Notes under the pieces: generated by a model | Told to the model about the DNA's origin: nothing | Databases searched by the model: none | What the model saw: the letters and a program-made list of their open reading frames with translations, nothing else | Source of the DNA: Coffea arabica | Lineage: Eukaryota > Streptophyta > Magnoliopsida > Gentianales > Rubiaceae | Direction of reading: 5' to 3' | NCBI RefSeq assembly: GCF_036785885.1 | Contig: NC_092323.1 | Location: forward strand, 1,590,501 to 1,654,500 | DNA length: 64,000 nucleotides | Made by a program: the position numbers and the translations under genes | Shown: piece after piece, positions 12,540 to 23,391 of the stretch | Layout of the letters: the number at the start of each line of letters is the position of its first letter | Numbering within the stretch: position 1 is the stretch's first letter

Positions 12540-13307
12540 TCAACTCTGCTTCAACGTCCAGTGGTCATTGTCCAGCCTTCTAAGGCTTGGTGGTGTTGGG
12601 AGGTCAAGAGTTCGATCCTTGCCTCCTATCAAAAATTGTCACAATATGTGAAGGTTTTCGTTGATTATTTTCGACGGAGTTTCTATTCACATCGACAAAA
12701 AAAAATGTCAACTCTGTACATGATTATGCTAGTTTAGCATAACCTAAACTAGCACATGGCACTTGGGCACCAGCCCTAGTGCCATGTGCGCCAATCCAAG
12801 AGAATTTTAGGGGGTTCGTACCCCAATTTGAGAGGAGTTTTGGTTTGGCATCAAACCAAAAGAGCAAGTCATGGGCCTTTGGATCATTAAGCATTTAGTG
12901 CTATTTAGTTTCTTTTGTATTTTCAGTTTTAGGTGGCTTTTGGACTAAGGAATTATTTCCTAGGGTTTTGTACTTCCTCTTTTGTACTTTCTTTCTGTTA
13001 TAGTAAATCCGTTACCCCTTCACCCGTGGACGTAAGTCATTTTGATCGAATCACATTATTCTCGTTGGTCAATTTCCTGGGACCAAACCTAACAAACTGA
13101 TATCAGAGCTTCGGGTTTCAGATTCAGCTTCAAGTTTTGGGTCATGGTCAGATTTTGGGTTCTTGATGGGTCATGTGCTAGTTCAACTCTGACAAGATTT
13201 TGGGTCATTGTCACATCGAGTCCCCTCCCCCTCCCCCTTAGATTAGATTAGTTTAGGTTATAGGAATCCTATCGTTGCGATAAAAAAAATGTCAACTCTG
13301 CTTCAAC
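12540..13307 (+). mobile_element. Nested SINE-like / copia-LTR insertion bounded by a 16-bp direct repeat
   Basis: TCAACTCTGCTTCAAC occurs exactly at 12540-12555 and 13292-13307, like a SINE target duplication. After the left copy comes a tRNA-like head: A-box-like CTTGGTGGTGTTGGG at 12585, then B-box-like AGAGTTCGATCC at 12607-12618. An A-run follows at 12697-12705, and then ATG and a third, partial repeat copy (TCAACTCTG, 12708-12716). A second A-run at 13281-13288 precedes the right copy, and the preceding CCCCTTAGATTAGATTAG resembles a plant SINE tail. The copia fragment described separately lies between them. The insertion order is not resolved. Confidence 0.6.
12721..13115 (+). mobile_element. 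Copia-type LTR fragment with primer-binding site
   Basis: The segment 12721-13094 starts TG and ends TAACA. It is followed after three bases by TGATATCAGAGCTTCGGG (13098-13115), one mismatch from the initiator-Met tRNA primer site typical of plant Ty1/copia elements (TGGTATCAGAGC). Its 5' end holds two adjacent perfect hairpins: arms 12727-12737/12744-12754, and 12752-12763/12778-12789. No gag or pol follows, so this is a relic or a very reduced TRIM-like element. Confidence 0.65.
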
Positions 13308-14890
13308 CATAATAAACAGCTTAACAAGCAGAGAATGGCTAAAATATGCACATCTCCCTCCCAACACTCTGAATATGTCTCCTCCTCTTATATATATATA
13401 TATATATATATATATACTTATACTATATAAGATTGAGTATTGGTCAAAAGAGGAAGTTCAATTTCAACTGCATAGGTGGAGGTATTTTGGGAATTTGAAA
13501 AATGTGTTACTTTTTTCAACCTTTTAGTGCAACTGATTGCAGCATGTGTTTAATTGTTTTTACATTAAAGCCCCATGTTTGTACATTTAAATATTGTATT
13601 TATAGACACATCTGGGTATTTATGGAATATGGGCTTATTTGACAATCATTTGTGCATTTGGTCTAATTCATATAAGTTGTGTTTTTGTACAATTACCAAA
13701 ATGGGGTTATTATGTTAATAGAGCCATGTAATTATAACCTCAGTAATTGCAATATAACTCCATTTCAATTGTTTGAAACATTCATAATTATATCAACACT
13801 AATAATTATAAGCTCGGCCTTGAAACAACTTTTCTACCAACAATAAAATACTATTTACATCCCAATTAAACGCCCAATAAGGTGGATATACTGCTGAGTT
13901 ATTGTCTACTGCTTCAGTTATGGCTCTTTCAATTTTTCCTCCTTCACATTTTTCAATTTTCTCCATTTCGACTTCCAAGCCTGTGTTATTTTTTCAGCCT
14001 TTACATTCAGCATTTTATAATGGTTTCAGCAGAAGCTATATTTCCTTAATATTACTTAATATGTGTTGTTATCTTAGTTTTATCTTTATTTAATTGCTCA
14101 CCACATACATTTAAAAAATTCTTTTTAATCATACGCGCCAAACACCCGCGCGATGCACGGCCATTCCCGGCCTAGTATATATATATATATACTTATTAGT
14201 AGCAGTTGACTCCTCAATGACTGACTGCTGACTCTGCCAACGCTCCCACCGTTGCATTGGCAAACTCTTCTCTTCTGTTTTGTGCGCCAGTTTTGTTATT
14301 TATTGGTGGGCAGGACCATTTGATTCGATATCAACAGCAAACGAATTTTCTGTTAAAAAAAAATATTTTTTTATAAAACAGGGACTAAAAAAAGTGTCTA
14401 CAAAATTAAGAAGAGATCAAAAGAAAACAAAGAGAGAGAGAGAGAGAAAAAAAAGGAAATCTAGCACAAAAAAAAATATTTTTTTCCTCAAATGAAAAAA
14501 AAAGGGAATATACCTTGTGTGATCACTCATCACTGTAGAGTGGAGGGGTATGGATGGAAATTTGGAGACAGGGCCGGAGATGGGGAAAGAAAAAAAAAAA
14601 GAAGGAAAAGAATTTGGTGGGGTCCAAATTGGTAAACGAGGAGCGAGAAAAGAGGAGGGAGGGAAGAGGGTTTGCCTGCCCATAAACGACGCAGAGGGCC
14701 AAATGTTTTGGAGGGCGCAGGTATTTAGGGCAGCTGCTTTTCATTTTCCTGGTTTCCGTCGAAGAGCCTTGAACAGACAGAGAGACAGAGACACAGAGAG
14801 ATAGAGATCGATATCGAAGGCGAAGGGATCTCTTCAAAATTTTTTGGTTCGCGTACGGAGATCTCTGTCTCTTGTTCTGATTCACCCGCC
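13308..14890 (+). promoter_or_regulatory. Intergenic DNA and promoter/leader of the phosphate carrier gene
   Basis: A (TA)n microsatellite lies at 13389-13416 and a shorter one at 14175-14190. The last part (14400-14880) is purine-rich, with GAGAGA tracts and a run of GACAGAGA units at 14770-14805 that is probably in the 5' UTR. A TATTTAG at about 14721 is a possible TATA element; the transcription start is not determined. Nothing else was recognised. Confidence 0.4.
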
Positions 14891-17800
14891 ATGGCTCTCC
14901 CATTCCCCGATCGTTCCCCCCGTCAATCTCTCATTCCAACCTTCCTTTACTCTTCTTCTCCTTTGACTTCTAAAACCCTAGGTGGTTTTGACTCCCTTCC
15001 CAAAGATGTCGTCTCTCCCTCATCTTCCTCCCCCAAGACCGCCTTTGCCATCCCCGCCCCCTCCGAGCCCGGCAAGGTCGAGTTGTATTCCTCGCAATAT
15101 TACGCTGCCTGTACCGTTGGTGGAATCTTGAGCTGCGGTCTTACCCACACGGCTGTCACTCCTCTTGACCTCGTCAAATGTAATATGCAGGTCTGTCTCT
15201 CTCTCTCTCTCAATCCTTCCTCCCAATAAAAGAAAAAAAAACCACTTTACCCCAGATCTATTCCCCTTCCCCTTCCCTTTTTACTATCTAATTTGTCTTC
15301 AGATCTACTTCATATTACCACACTCTTACTTGCATCTATGTTTTTTTCCCTTTCGTTTGTGACCTGCTTATGTCTTTACTTATCTGTTTCTTCCTTTTTT
15401 ATTTTATGTTTTTCTTTTTAAATTATCAGTAGATCTATTTTTGCCCTTTTTGCTGTATCCCCACAAAAAAAACCAATATTTTCCTTTCATAGTTATCAAG
15501 TTTTATTTTTTTTTCTTTTACTGGTCTGTGGATCTGTGATTAGCTTATGTTAACCTCTTTCCTAGTTGAAAGCTTCGTCCCATGTTATCTTAAGTTTGTC
15601 AAATCTGGATCAGTTTTTATTCAGTTGATTCTTCTAATGATATGTTGCTTGCGCTACAGTTTCTCTTTCAAATTGGGTTCTGGTATGCGCGCTTGAATGG
15701 ATCTGGTTTTCTTGTTTCTTTTTCTTTTCCTGGCAAGCTTTGTTCCACCTGATTAACTGATTCTCCTTTCTTTAGTACACATCTTGTGATCTTCTGTGTC
15801 AACTTAACTGACATTTTTTTACGTGTCAGATTGACCCATCTAAGTACAAGAGCATTTCATCTGGTTTCGGAGTCTTGTTGAGAGAACAAGGAATCAGGGG
15901 ATTCTTCAGGGGATGGGTCCCGACCCTGCTTGGTTACAGTGCCCAGGGCGCCTGCAAGTTTGGATTCTATGAATTCTTCAAGAAGTACTATTCTGACATT
16001 GCTGGTCCCGAGTATGCCTCCAAATACAAGACTCTCATCTACCTTGCTGGCTCAGCTTCTGCGGAGTTCATTGCTGACATTGCTCTTTGCCCCTTTGAGG
16101 CTGTAAAGGTTCGCGTTCAGACTCAGCCTGGTTTTGCTAGAGGATTATCCGATGGACTTCCCAAGTTCGTCAAGTCTGAAGGTGCTCTTGGGTATGTCAT
16201 GTGCTTGTTTGTCATTTTTAAACTGATCTCAGGCTCAAAGTTGATAGATGCAAATAGCTTTTATGTCTTGTCAACTTTTTCAGGTTGTACAAAGGATTGG
16301 TTCCTCTTTGGGGTCGTCAAATTCCATGTAAGTTGAGGCATATGCAAAATAACCTTTTGTTTTGCTTCTTTACATGTTCTTGTTTAGGGTTTTCTTTTTC
16401 CCACGGTTTTAGGAGTTGTACTACATGTTTGCTGCAAATTCATCTTTGTCTCTTTTTTGTCTTGTTTACCGGATTTTTCCTTTACGCATTTCCCCCCTCC
16501 CCCCCCCCCCCCCCCCCCCTTTGCAAGTTTTTCTTTATTTTTATTTTTATTCTTTGACCATGAATTTTTTCTCTACGCCCAACCAGCTGAAGTTCTGATA
16601 TTTTCTCCAATCAAGTTAATTTACTCATTTATGGGGTTGGACCATGAATAGATGTAGCTGCTGCGTTTTTTTTTTTTGTCCTGGTGGTTGTAAATGTGCA
16701 TCTGTCAGTACTTTCTGACCAGCGTGGTAGTTAAAAGTGTTTTTAACTCCATTGATAGGTTCTTGATTTTTAATCATGCCTGATGGTGGGTTATTTAGCA
16801 GTCCTTTTATGTCAAAGGTCAATTGCTGCTGATGTAGATTTCATATCTATTGATCTTTTTTGAGTTATGTGGCAATGTAGAGCAAAGCAAAAATAGCGTC
16901 CTGTTATGTTACGCAGCCTTTGTCATAAGTATCGAGTCTTGGCATTGATGAAAATATCTTATCTGTTAATATGGATTGTACACTGCTTCTGTAACATTAA
17001 GAAGAATGATTCATGTATCCCGGAGGGAAGCGCGGGTCAGGTCCAATTAGTTGTGTGAAGAGCTATATTTGCATGGTGAAACGTTATACTTGATACTTTC
17101 TACATATATGATATGGTATGCATCTCATTCTTAGTTTTTCTTATAAAAAATGAATTAGCTTATTTGAAACATTTACAAGATGGTTTTGGACCTAGTGTTG
17201 CTGATCTCTCCTCCCTCAATTACCCCCTTCCCACACAAGAAGCATCATAAAGAAGATATGGGAAAGGCTTCAATTAAGGGGAAGCTATCAGTGATCTTTC
17301 CCATAAAGATATCCTTGTGTCTTGATAAGGTTGATCATAACTTGATTAAAACCTCAAATAAATATGCACTATTGCGGTTAGTTGGATCTGGTGGCTGGAA
17401 CTCTGATGGTTTTTTCAGGGATGTAAAATTCCAATCTTGTTTCTGGTTTCTTGGTAGATCCTCCTTTCTTTCACCTTAGTAGTCTTACCCAATGAAATTA
17501 CACTGGTAATTCACTGTGACTTCTGTACTGCTGAATTGACACAAATTATCTGCAGATACAATGATGAAGTTTGCATCTTTTGAGACTATTGTGGAAATGA
17601 TCTACAAGCATGGTATCCCTACACCTAAGAATGAGTGCAGCAAAACTCTGCAGCTTGGAGTGAGCTTTGCTGGTGGTTATGTGGCTGGTGTCTTCTGTGC
17701 TATTGTATCTCACCCTGCTGATAATCTTGTCTCATTCCTCAACAATGCCAAGGATGCTACTGTTGGTGATGTGAGTTGACAAGCCTTGCTGCTACCTGCT

Positions 17801-18261
17801 CTCTCCCCACTTCCCCCTTCTTCCTCCCCTCCTATAAAAAAATATTAATTTATTCTTTTGTCATGCTCTTATTTGAAATCTGTAGGCCGTGAAAAAGCTT
17901 GGCGTTTGGGGTCTTTTCACTCGGGGACTTCCTCTGCGTATTGTCATGATTGGAACTCTTACTGGAGCCCAATGGGGAATCTATGATGCTTTCAAAGTTT
18001 TTGTTGGACTGTAAGTTTTTTTTTTAACCAATGTTTTGGACATTGTCAATTATGATTGCACCTCATGGTACCCCATTGTGTTTTAAGACGGTGATTCATT
18101 TTGCTGCTATGTGAGGATGACTCTCTTGTCTTGTGAAGCTTAAGGCGTGTTTGATTTCTTTGGAAGAGCTGACTTGGTTAATTGTTGATGGTTATATCAG
18201 GCCGACGACCGGTGGTGTTGCACCAGCAGCTGTCCCTGCCACTGAGCTTGCAAAGGTGTAG
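14891..18261 (+). CDS. MPT3: Mitochondrial phosphate carrier (PHT3/MPT family)
   Basis: Six exons (14891-15190, 15830-16191, 16284-16327, 17556-17770, 17886-18010, 18201-18261) join in phase to 368 residues, the usual length for plant PHT3 carriers. The protein imports phosphate with protons, or against hydroxide, across the inner mitochondrial membrane for ATP synthesis. It has a Ser/Pro-rich N-terminal extension (about residues 1-70) and then three carrier repeats. The signatures are PLDLVK (91-96), PFEAVK (188-193) and PADNLV (from 289). The third lacks the basic residue, as is normal for phosphate carriers. [21 protein letters not shown] is diagnostic of this subfamily. The start is the first ATG in a good context (GCCATGGC). 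Intron 3 (16328-17555) contains a long C-run near 16500. Whether it is the MPT3 or MPT2 paralogue needs a tree. Confidence 0.95.
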
Positions 18262-19870
18262 GCTCAGCTGAACATTTCCTAAGCTGTTTGGAGACATTGA
18301 GATTAAGCCAAGGGAGGGATTAATAATTTTTGAGTAGCTGATGCACTTAATTAATGATCCTTTATAGAATTCAGACATAATTGTTGAATTTCGATGATGA
18401 TTTTGGATTCCTGGAGGTTTAGAATCTCCGCAAATTGTTGACCTTCAGAAAGTTTTGTAGAAATAGAAACAGGATTGTCGGTGATACTTGTCGTCACAAC
18501 AATGAATGACTTAGAAATAATGGGCAGAATTCTGGTGCCGGTGGCTTCTGGCCATCTACTCGAAGCAAAGATACAGCTGGTGTATCCATATCATTTTTTA
18601 CAATGGTTCTACGTGTATTCAATTTTGCTGTTTGTCATTTAGTCTTCTTGGAGTTTTTACGAGAAAGGGGATTATCAAATATATTGTGCTTTTTTTGTTT
18701 TTTTGGGGCGGCGTCATTTTAGATACGTTATGTTTAATTCTTCACAAGCTCGGAACAGGGGGCAAAATGTTGCTAGTATTATTATTCCATGTTCAGATGA
18801 GAATCAAGATATCAATACCTGGTTTGTTTGTTGACGGCGGACGAGGTTTAAAATTTGGATGGCCTCTCCGGAGTGATACTTAAAAAACCGTTTCCCGCAC
18901 CGCGTGTAGTGTTTTAGAGGGGATAACAGCCCAACCCCTGGTCACGACTCACGGGTGTCAAACACACAGCCTCAGTCAAATGTTTTCTCTCTCCTGGGAA
19001 AAAGAAAAAGAAAGATAAATAATTGTTTTTGAGAGATTAATAAATAATATTTTGCTTGCAAATTTATCTCAAAAAGAAAGATAAATAATTTACTCATAAA
19101 TTTTTGAAAAAAAAAAAAAAAAATACCGACAAGCTATGGGTAAATAACTGCAGCGTGTTGTTCCTTCTCTAATGTAGTACTAAGTAGAGTACTACTACTA
19201 TATAATATATTATTGTCATGGTTAGACATTTAGCTTTCGAGTACGATATGAATGCAATCTTCTTCTCAAGACATTTAAGCGTACCGCGTTTCATGGATGC
19301 TATTTGCCACAAGGACAGAGTTTTAGCAGCAGTCAAGTCAAATGCATGAGAAGATTGCAGTGCAGAACAGGCATAGCTTTTGGACGCACCAGCATATCTC
19401 CTTACTTTCTTAACTGGCTTCATTTTAATGTTTGTTCTCCAGTCAGAAGTATTACCTAGACAACCTGGTAAACATCAATTCAATAAACTGTATCGAATGG
19501 ATGAATGAAGATAGCTATGAATAGGAAGATATTCGTGTATATATATATTTTTTCTGGACTGCGATCGTCCTACATCCTACAGTTGCCATTACTCTCATCT
19601 GGCCTTGGGAATAATAAAAGCTGAAATGGCTATTTTGCAGTTCCGGGAACTCAGAATATAGTCCACAGCAATAGAGTAATAGTAGTAGTATTTCACAACT
19701 TTATTCCTGATAACATACATTTGCGAACATATATATACGCAGGGCTATAAGTTCACAACATACATTCCCCATCTTCTTTTCCGAGTTTTATTGGAAAGAG
19801 TAGCTTAGCAAGTAGTACCAGTGCCAGCATACAACATCTTATTCCTATTGCACCATTTTAGAGGATAAAG
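18262..19870. other. 3' regions between two convergent genes
   Basis: This spacer separates the 3' end of the phosphate carrier (+) from the 3' end of the FUS3-like gene (-). Roughly 18262-18850 looks like the carrier's 3' UTR and downstream DNA, and 19650-19870 the FUS3 3' UTR. I saw no further gene or transposon ends. Confidence 0.5.
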
Positions 19871-22800
19871 TCAGAAGAAATCGTCAAGAGACAAGTTGTC
19901 GATCGATCCAAAGTTTGATTCATGTCCTCCTACCCTCGAGAAGTCAGTCATCGGTCCACCCAGATAATCGAGTGGGGAGTCATTTGAGAAGCTAGTGTCG
20001 TATATGAAGGACATGTCACCCATCTCATTCACAGGAGGGAACATCTCAGGGATATATCCGGATGCATTTATCTCCGACTCAGGGCCCTGGACAACATCAC
20101 TTGCTGCATAATCACTTAGGATGCCTTGAGCTCCATGTCCAGAAGTATCATGTACAACCGAATCAGATGCTTTCCTAGCCTGAATGACCTATCAAAAATC
20201 AGGAGAATGGTTTCAGCCTTAACGCAAATCTCAAATTAGTGTAAAACAGTGGATTTCATGGGGAATGGTCAAGATTGAGGGTGATTGCTGCTTACATAGT
20301 TGCGGCCCACCAAATCCTGATACAGAACAATGTAGTCTCCATGTCGTAAGCCATGAGTCTTGACAAATACCCCTTTAAGAGATTTTACATGTCCTCAAGT
20401 GAGTTTGACCAAAGAAATCCACAAATAGCACATAAAAGACGTCATAAAAAGGCTCTAAAATTGGCACCTGTGTTCTCAAACAGATACATTCGACTGTTGT
20501 TGTTAGGCCAGAATCTGCATTATGAAGGAGAACATTTTAACAATGACCGCTCTATTACCTCTAGAAAGATCAACCAATGTTCCACGTAAGAATGCTTCAC
20601 CTCATAATAGTCATTCAACAAAGACATTCAATTCAAATGAGAGAATATTATCAGGCCTAAACCTTTCAAGGCCTTAGTTTCGCTGAACCTAGAGCCAAAG
20701 CAATGGTAGGGAACAAGCTGAGTGTCTAGATTTTGAGTTACAGTCATCCTGAGTTATGATATGGTTTCTACAAGAGAATATGATGATCAAACAAAAAAGC
20801 TTGGTCGATCATGGGAATCCTGTGAAAATAATAAAATCAAAAAGCTAGTCAAGATGACCCCTTAGCATACAAGATGAAGAAGCCAGAAAGTTCTTACCTA
20901 AACTTGAGTCGCCAAACATGATTACCATCCATATCATCCATGGTAATGAACATCCCTTCCTTGGACTCAAGTACAGGAAGATATTCCTCGGCTGCTCTCT
21001 GAATCCATCACATTAACAAGTAGAATCAGCATTTGCATTAAAATACAGCATCATGGAAAAGTACTTAATGTAACAATACAAAAACACCAAACCGAAGGGG
21101 AGAAAATCCAAATGCCTACCTTTGGGAGAACTATCCGCCTAAGAGGGCCAACATCGCTTCTCTGAAGCTCCTTTTCAAAAAGAAATCTGAGCCTTGTTGG
21201 ATCAATTACCTAAAGCATAAAGCCATGAAATCAAAACTACTTACTTTTTGGAGCAACCTTAAATTATTTAACATACAAAGACCAAATTCACCAGAAATAA
21301 AGAGCAACAGATATGAATCAGTTAATGCGCAGAATTTGCTGGAAAAAAGAGCAACCAAAATAAACAGGGCACCTATTGACCACTTAATTCTAAACTAGCA
21401 TTTCACTAACTTAAAGCAGTTAATCAATTAAGAATTTTCCAAATAGTGGTGGCGCTAGCCTGGCCGCCGCTTAAAGTGCACATAACAAACCATTAGAAGG
21501 ACTACTTTCAGAACGACACAAAATGAAGATGACGGATATGATCAACTAGTCACCCAATGGGCCATTTCACATGTTGCACAACACTGAAGCAACTTAGAGA
21601 ATTGGTAACTCCTGCTAAAGATTCTGCCAACCTATCCCTGACCTCTGCTGCATGTCTTTCATTCTCCTAAACACAGAAAAAGGTGCTTTTAAATAATTCC
21701 AGCAGCAACCTCACATGCCAGCCAATTTTGTGCGACCAAATAGGAATTTGCAAAGTGGGAAACTTTTCCCTGGCACGTTCCTGGCCGCCACTATATATCT
21801 TCAACTGTTGCAGAAACTGGTTACAGAATATACTTGTAGCGGCAGTTTCTGACAGAAGGCGTCTGAGTTAACTGCTGTGGCATATGAATTTTGACCGCCG
21901 CCAAAAATCCACTTACAAGAAGATTAAAGCACTTGAGTAAAGGATCCACTGCAAAGTAAAAATGCTATTGTAGCCTATGAGCGAATAATTCTAAGGAAGC
22001 ATTCAGCAGAACCTCCACTTCAGCCTTAGTCCTACATTTCCTCATATCACAAATGCAAGTGTTGAGTTTTCTGGATCCAATCTATTCATGTTCTCCGACC
22101 CTCTGCAAAGTAAAAATGCTGCGAGTGGATCGTATAGCCTATGAGTGAGTGCTAGGCAAAACCTCCACCTCTTCCCCAGTTCTACATTTGCTCATATTAC
22201 AATTAACAGCTATAAATGTTGGGTTTCTGGATCCTCTTCATTGATGTTACAATCTGACTGTACCACAATAGCGGATTCCATAATCAAGGGGTGAAGCCAG
22301 GAAGGTAGGCCTTCTGTCGACATACAATAGTAATCCACAAATTACCAGCTCTCAGGACAGTAGCAACACTTCACTGATAGTTTTGCAGGAACTGCAAGTT
22401 TTTATGCTATAGATGATGACCTTAAAAAGTACAACTACAGATATGGACAGCAACACAGAAGTGGTAGCACAGAACACACTAGTAATATCATATCATTCTG
22501 TAGATCACAATTTCCTAATAGATTTGACAGCTGGTTAGACAGAACCATAATGGAGCTAATAGCTCCATTAAGTTGCACTAAAAGAATAACAAAAAAAAAA
22601 AAGGAAAAGAAAAAGAAAAGTGCATTGCATGCCGCGATCCGTGCTTCAAGTGATGAACCGGTAAACTGTTTGCTGCGGCCTTCCGTTTCAGCAGCTGATA
22701 ATACCTAGCCATGTACCTTGTATGACTGGTTCAGCCAAGGGCCGAATTTCACAGAAAGACGCAACAGAATTTCAGTGCTTTAATTCAAGCAGGTAAGCTG

Positions 22801-23347
22801 CAATAAAATCCAAGCAACACGCGTAGAATGACAATCCAATGACAAGGACTAATTACAAACAAAATGAAGGAAACTGGTAATGAAGAAACAGGATCTTATA
22901 CTAGAATGAGGAGGATCAATTGGGTACTAGGTAGAATTGGACTTTACTGATTATTATCACCAACTCATAAGCCCCTGGGAGAGGGGGGGGGGGGGGGCTG
23001 CCGTGGACCAACCAGAATCGTTCCGATTGGAGTTGATGTGTATTTAACCGGCAGGAGCAAGGCAGCTTCAGCGGCGAAACTGGTATCATGGACTGTGGTA
23101 CACTTGAAAAACAAAATATTCTTGCTTGCGGTTTCTAACGTTAATCTCGATTCTCCTGGTGTAGCGTGATGAATACAACGGGAAACAGAGTAGTGTGTCC
23201 TGTGTCCTTCGTTGAGTTCAAAGCTGTGTGTGAAACTGAAACAAGGCTGTGCTGAGTGCTTTCACTAACATGGGATGATGGGATGGGAGTAGACTGTAGA
23301 GTGTGTGTGTCTGTGTGTGTGCGCCTTTGTATCTGTGCGTCGTACTA

Positions 23348-23391
<44 letters not shown>

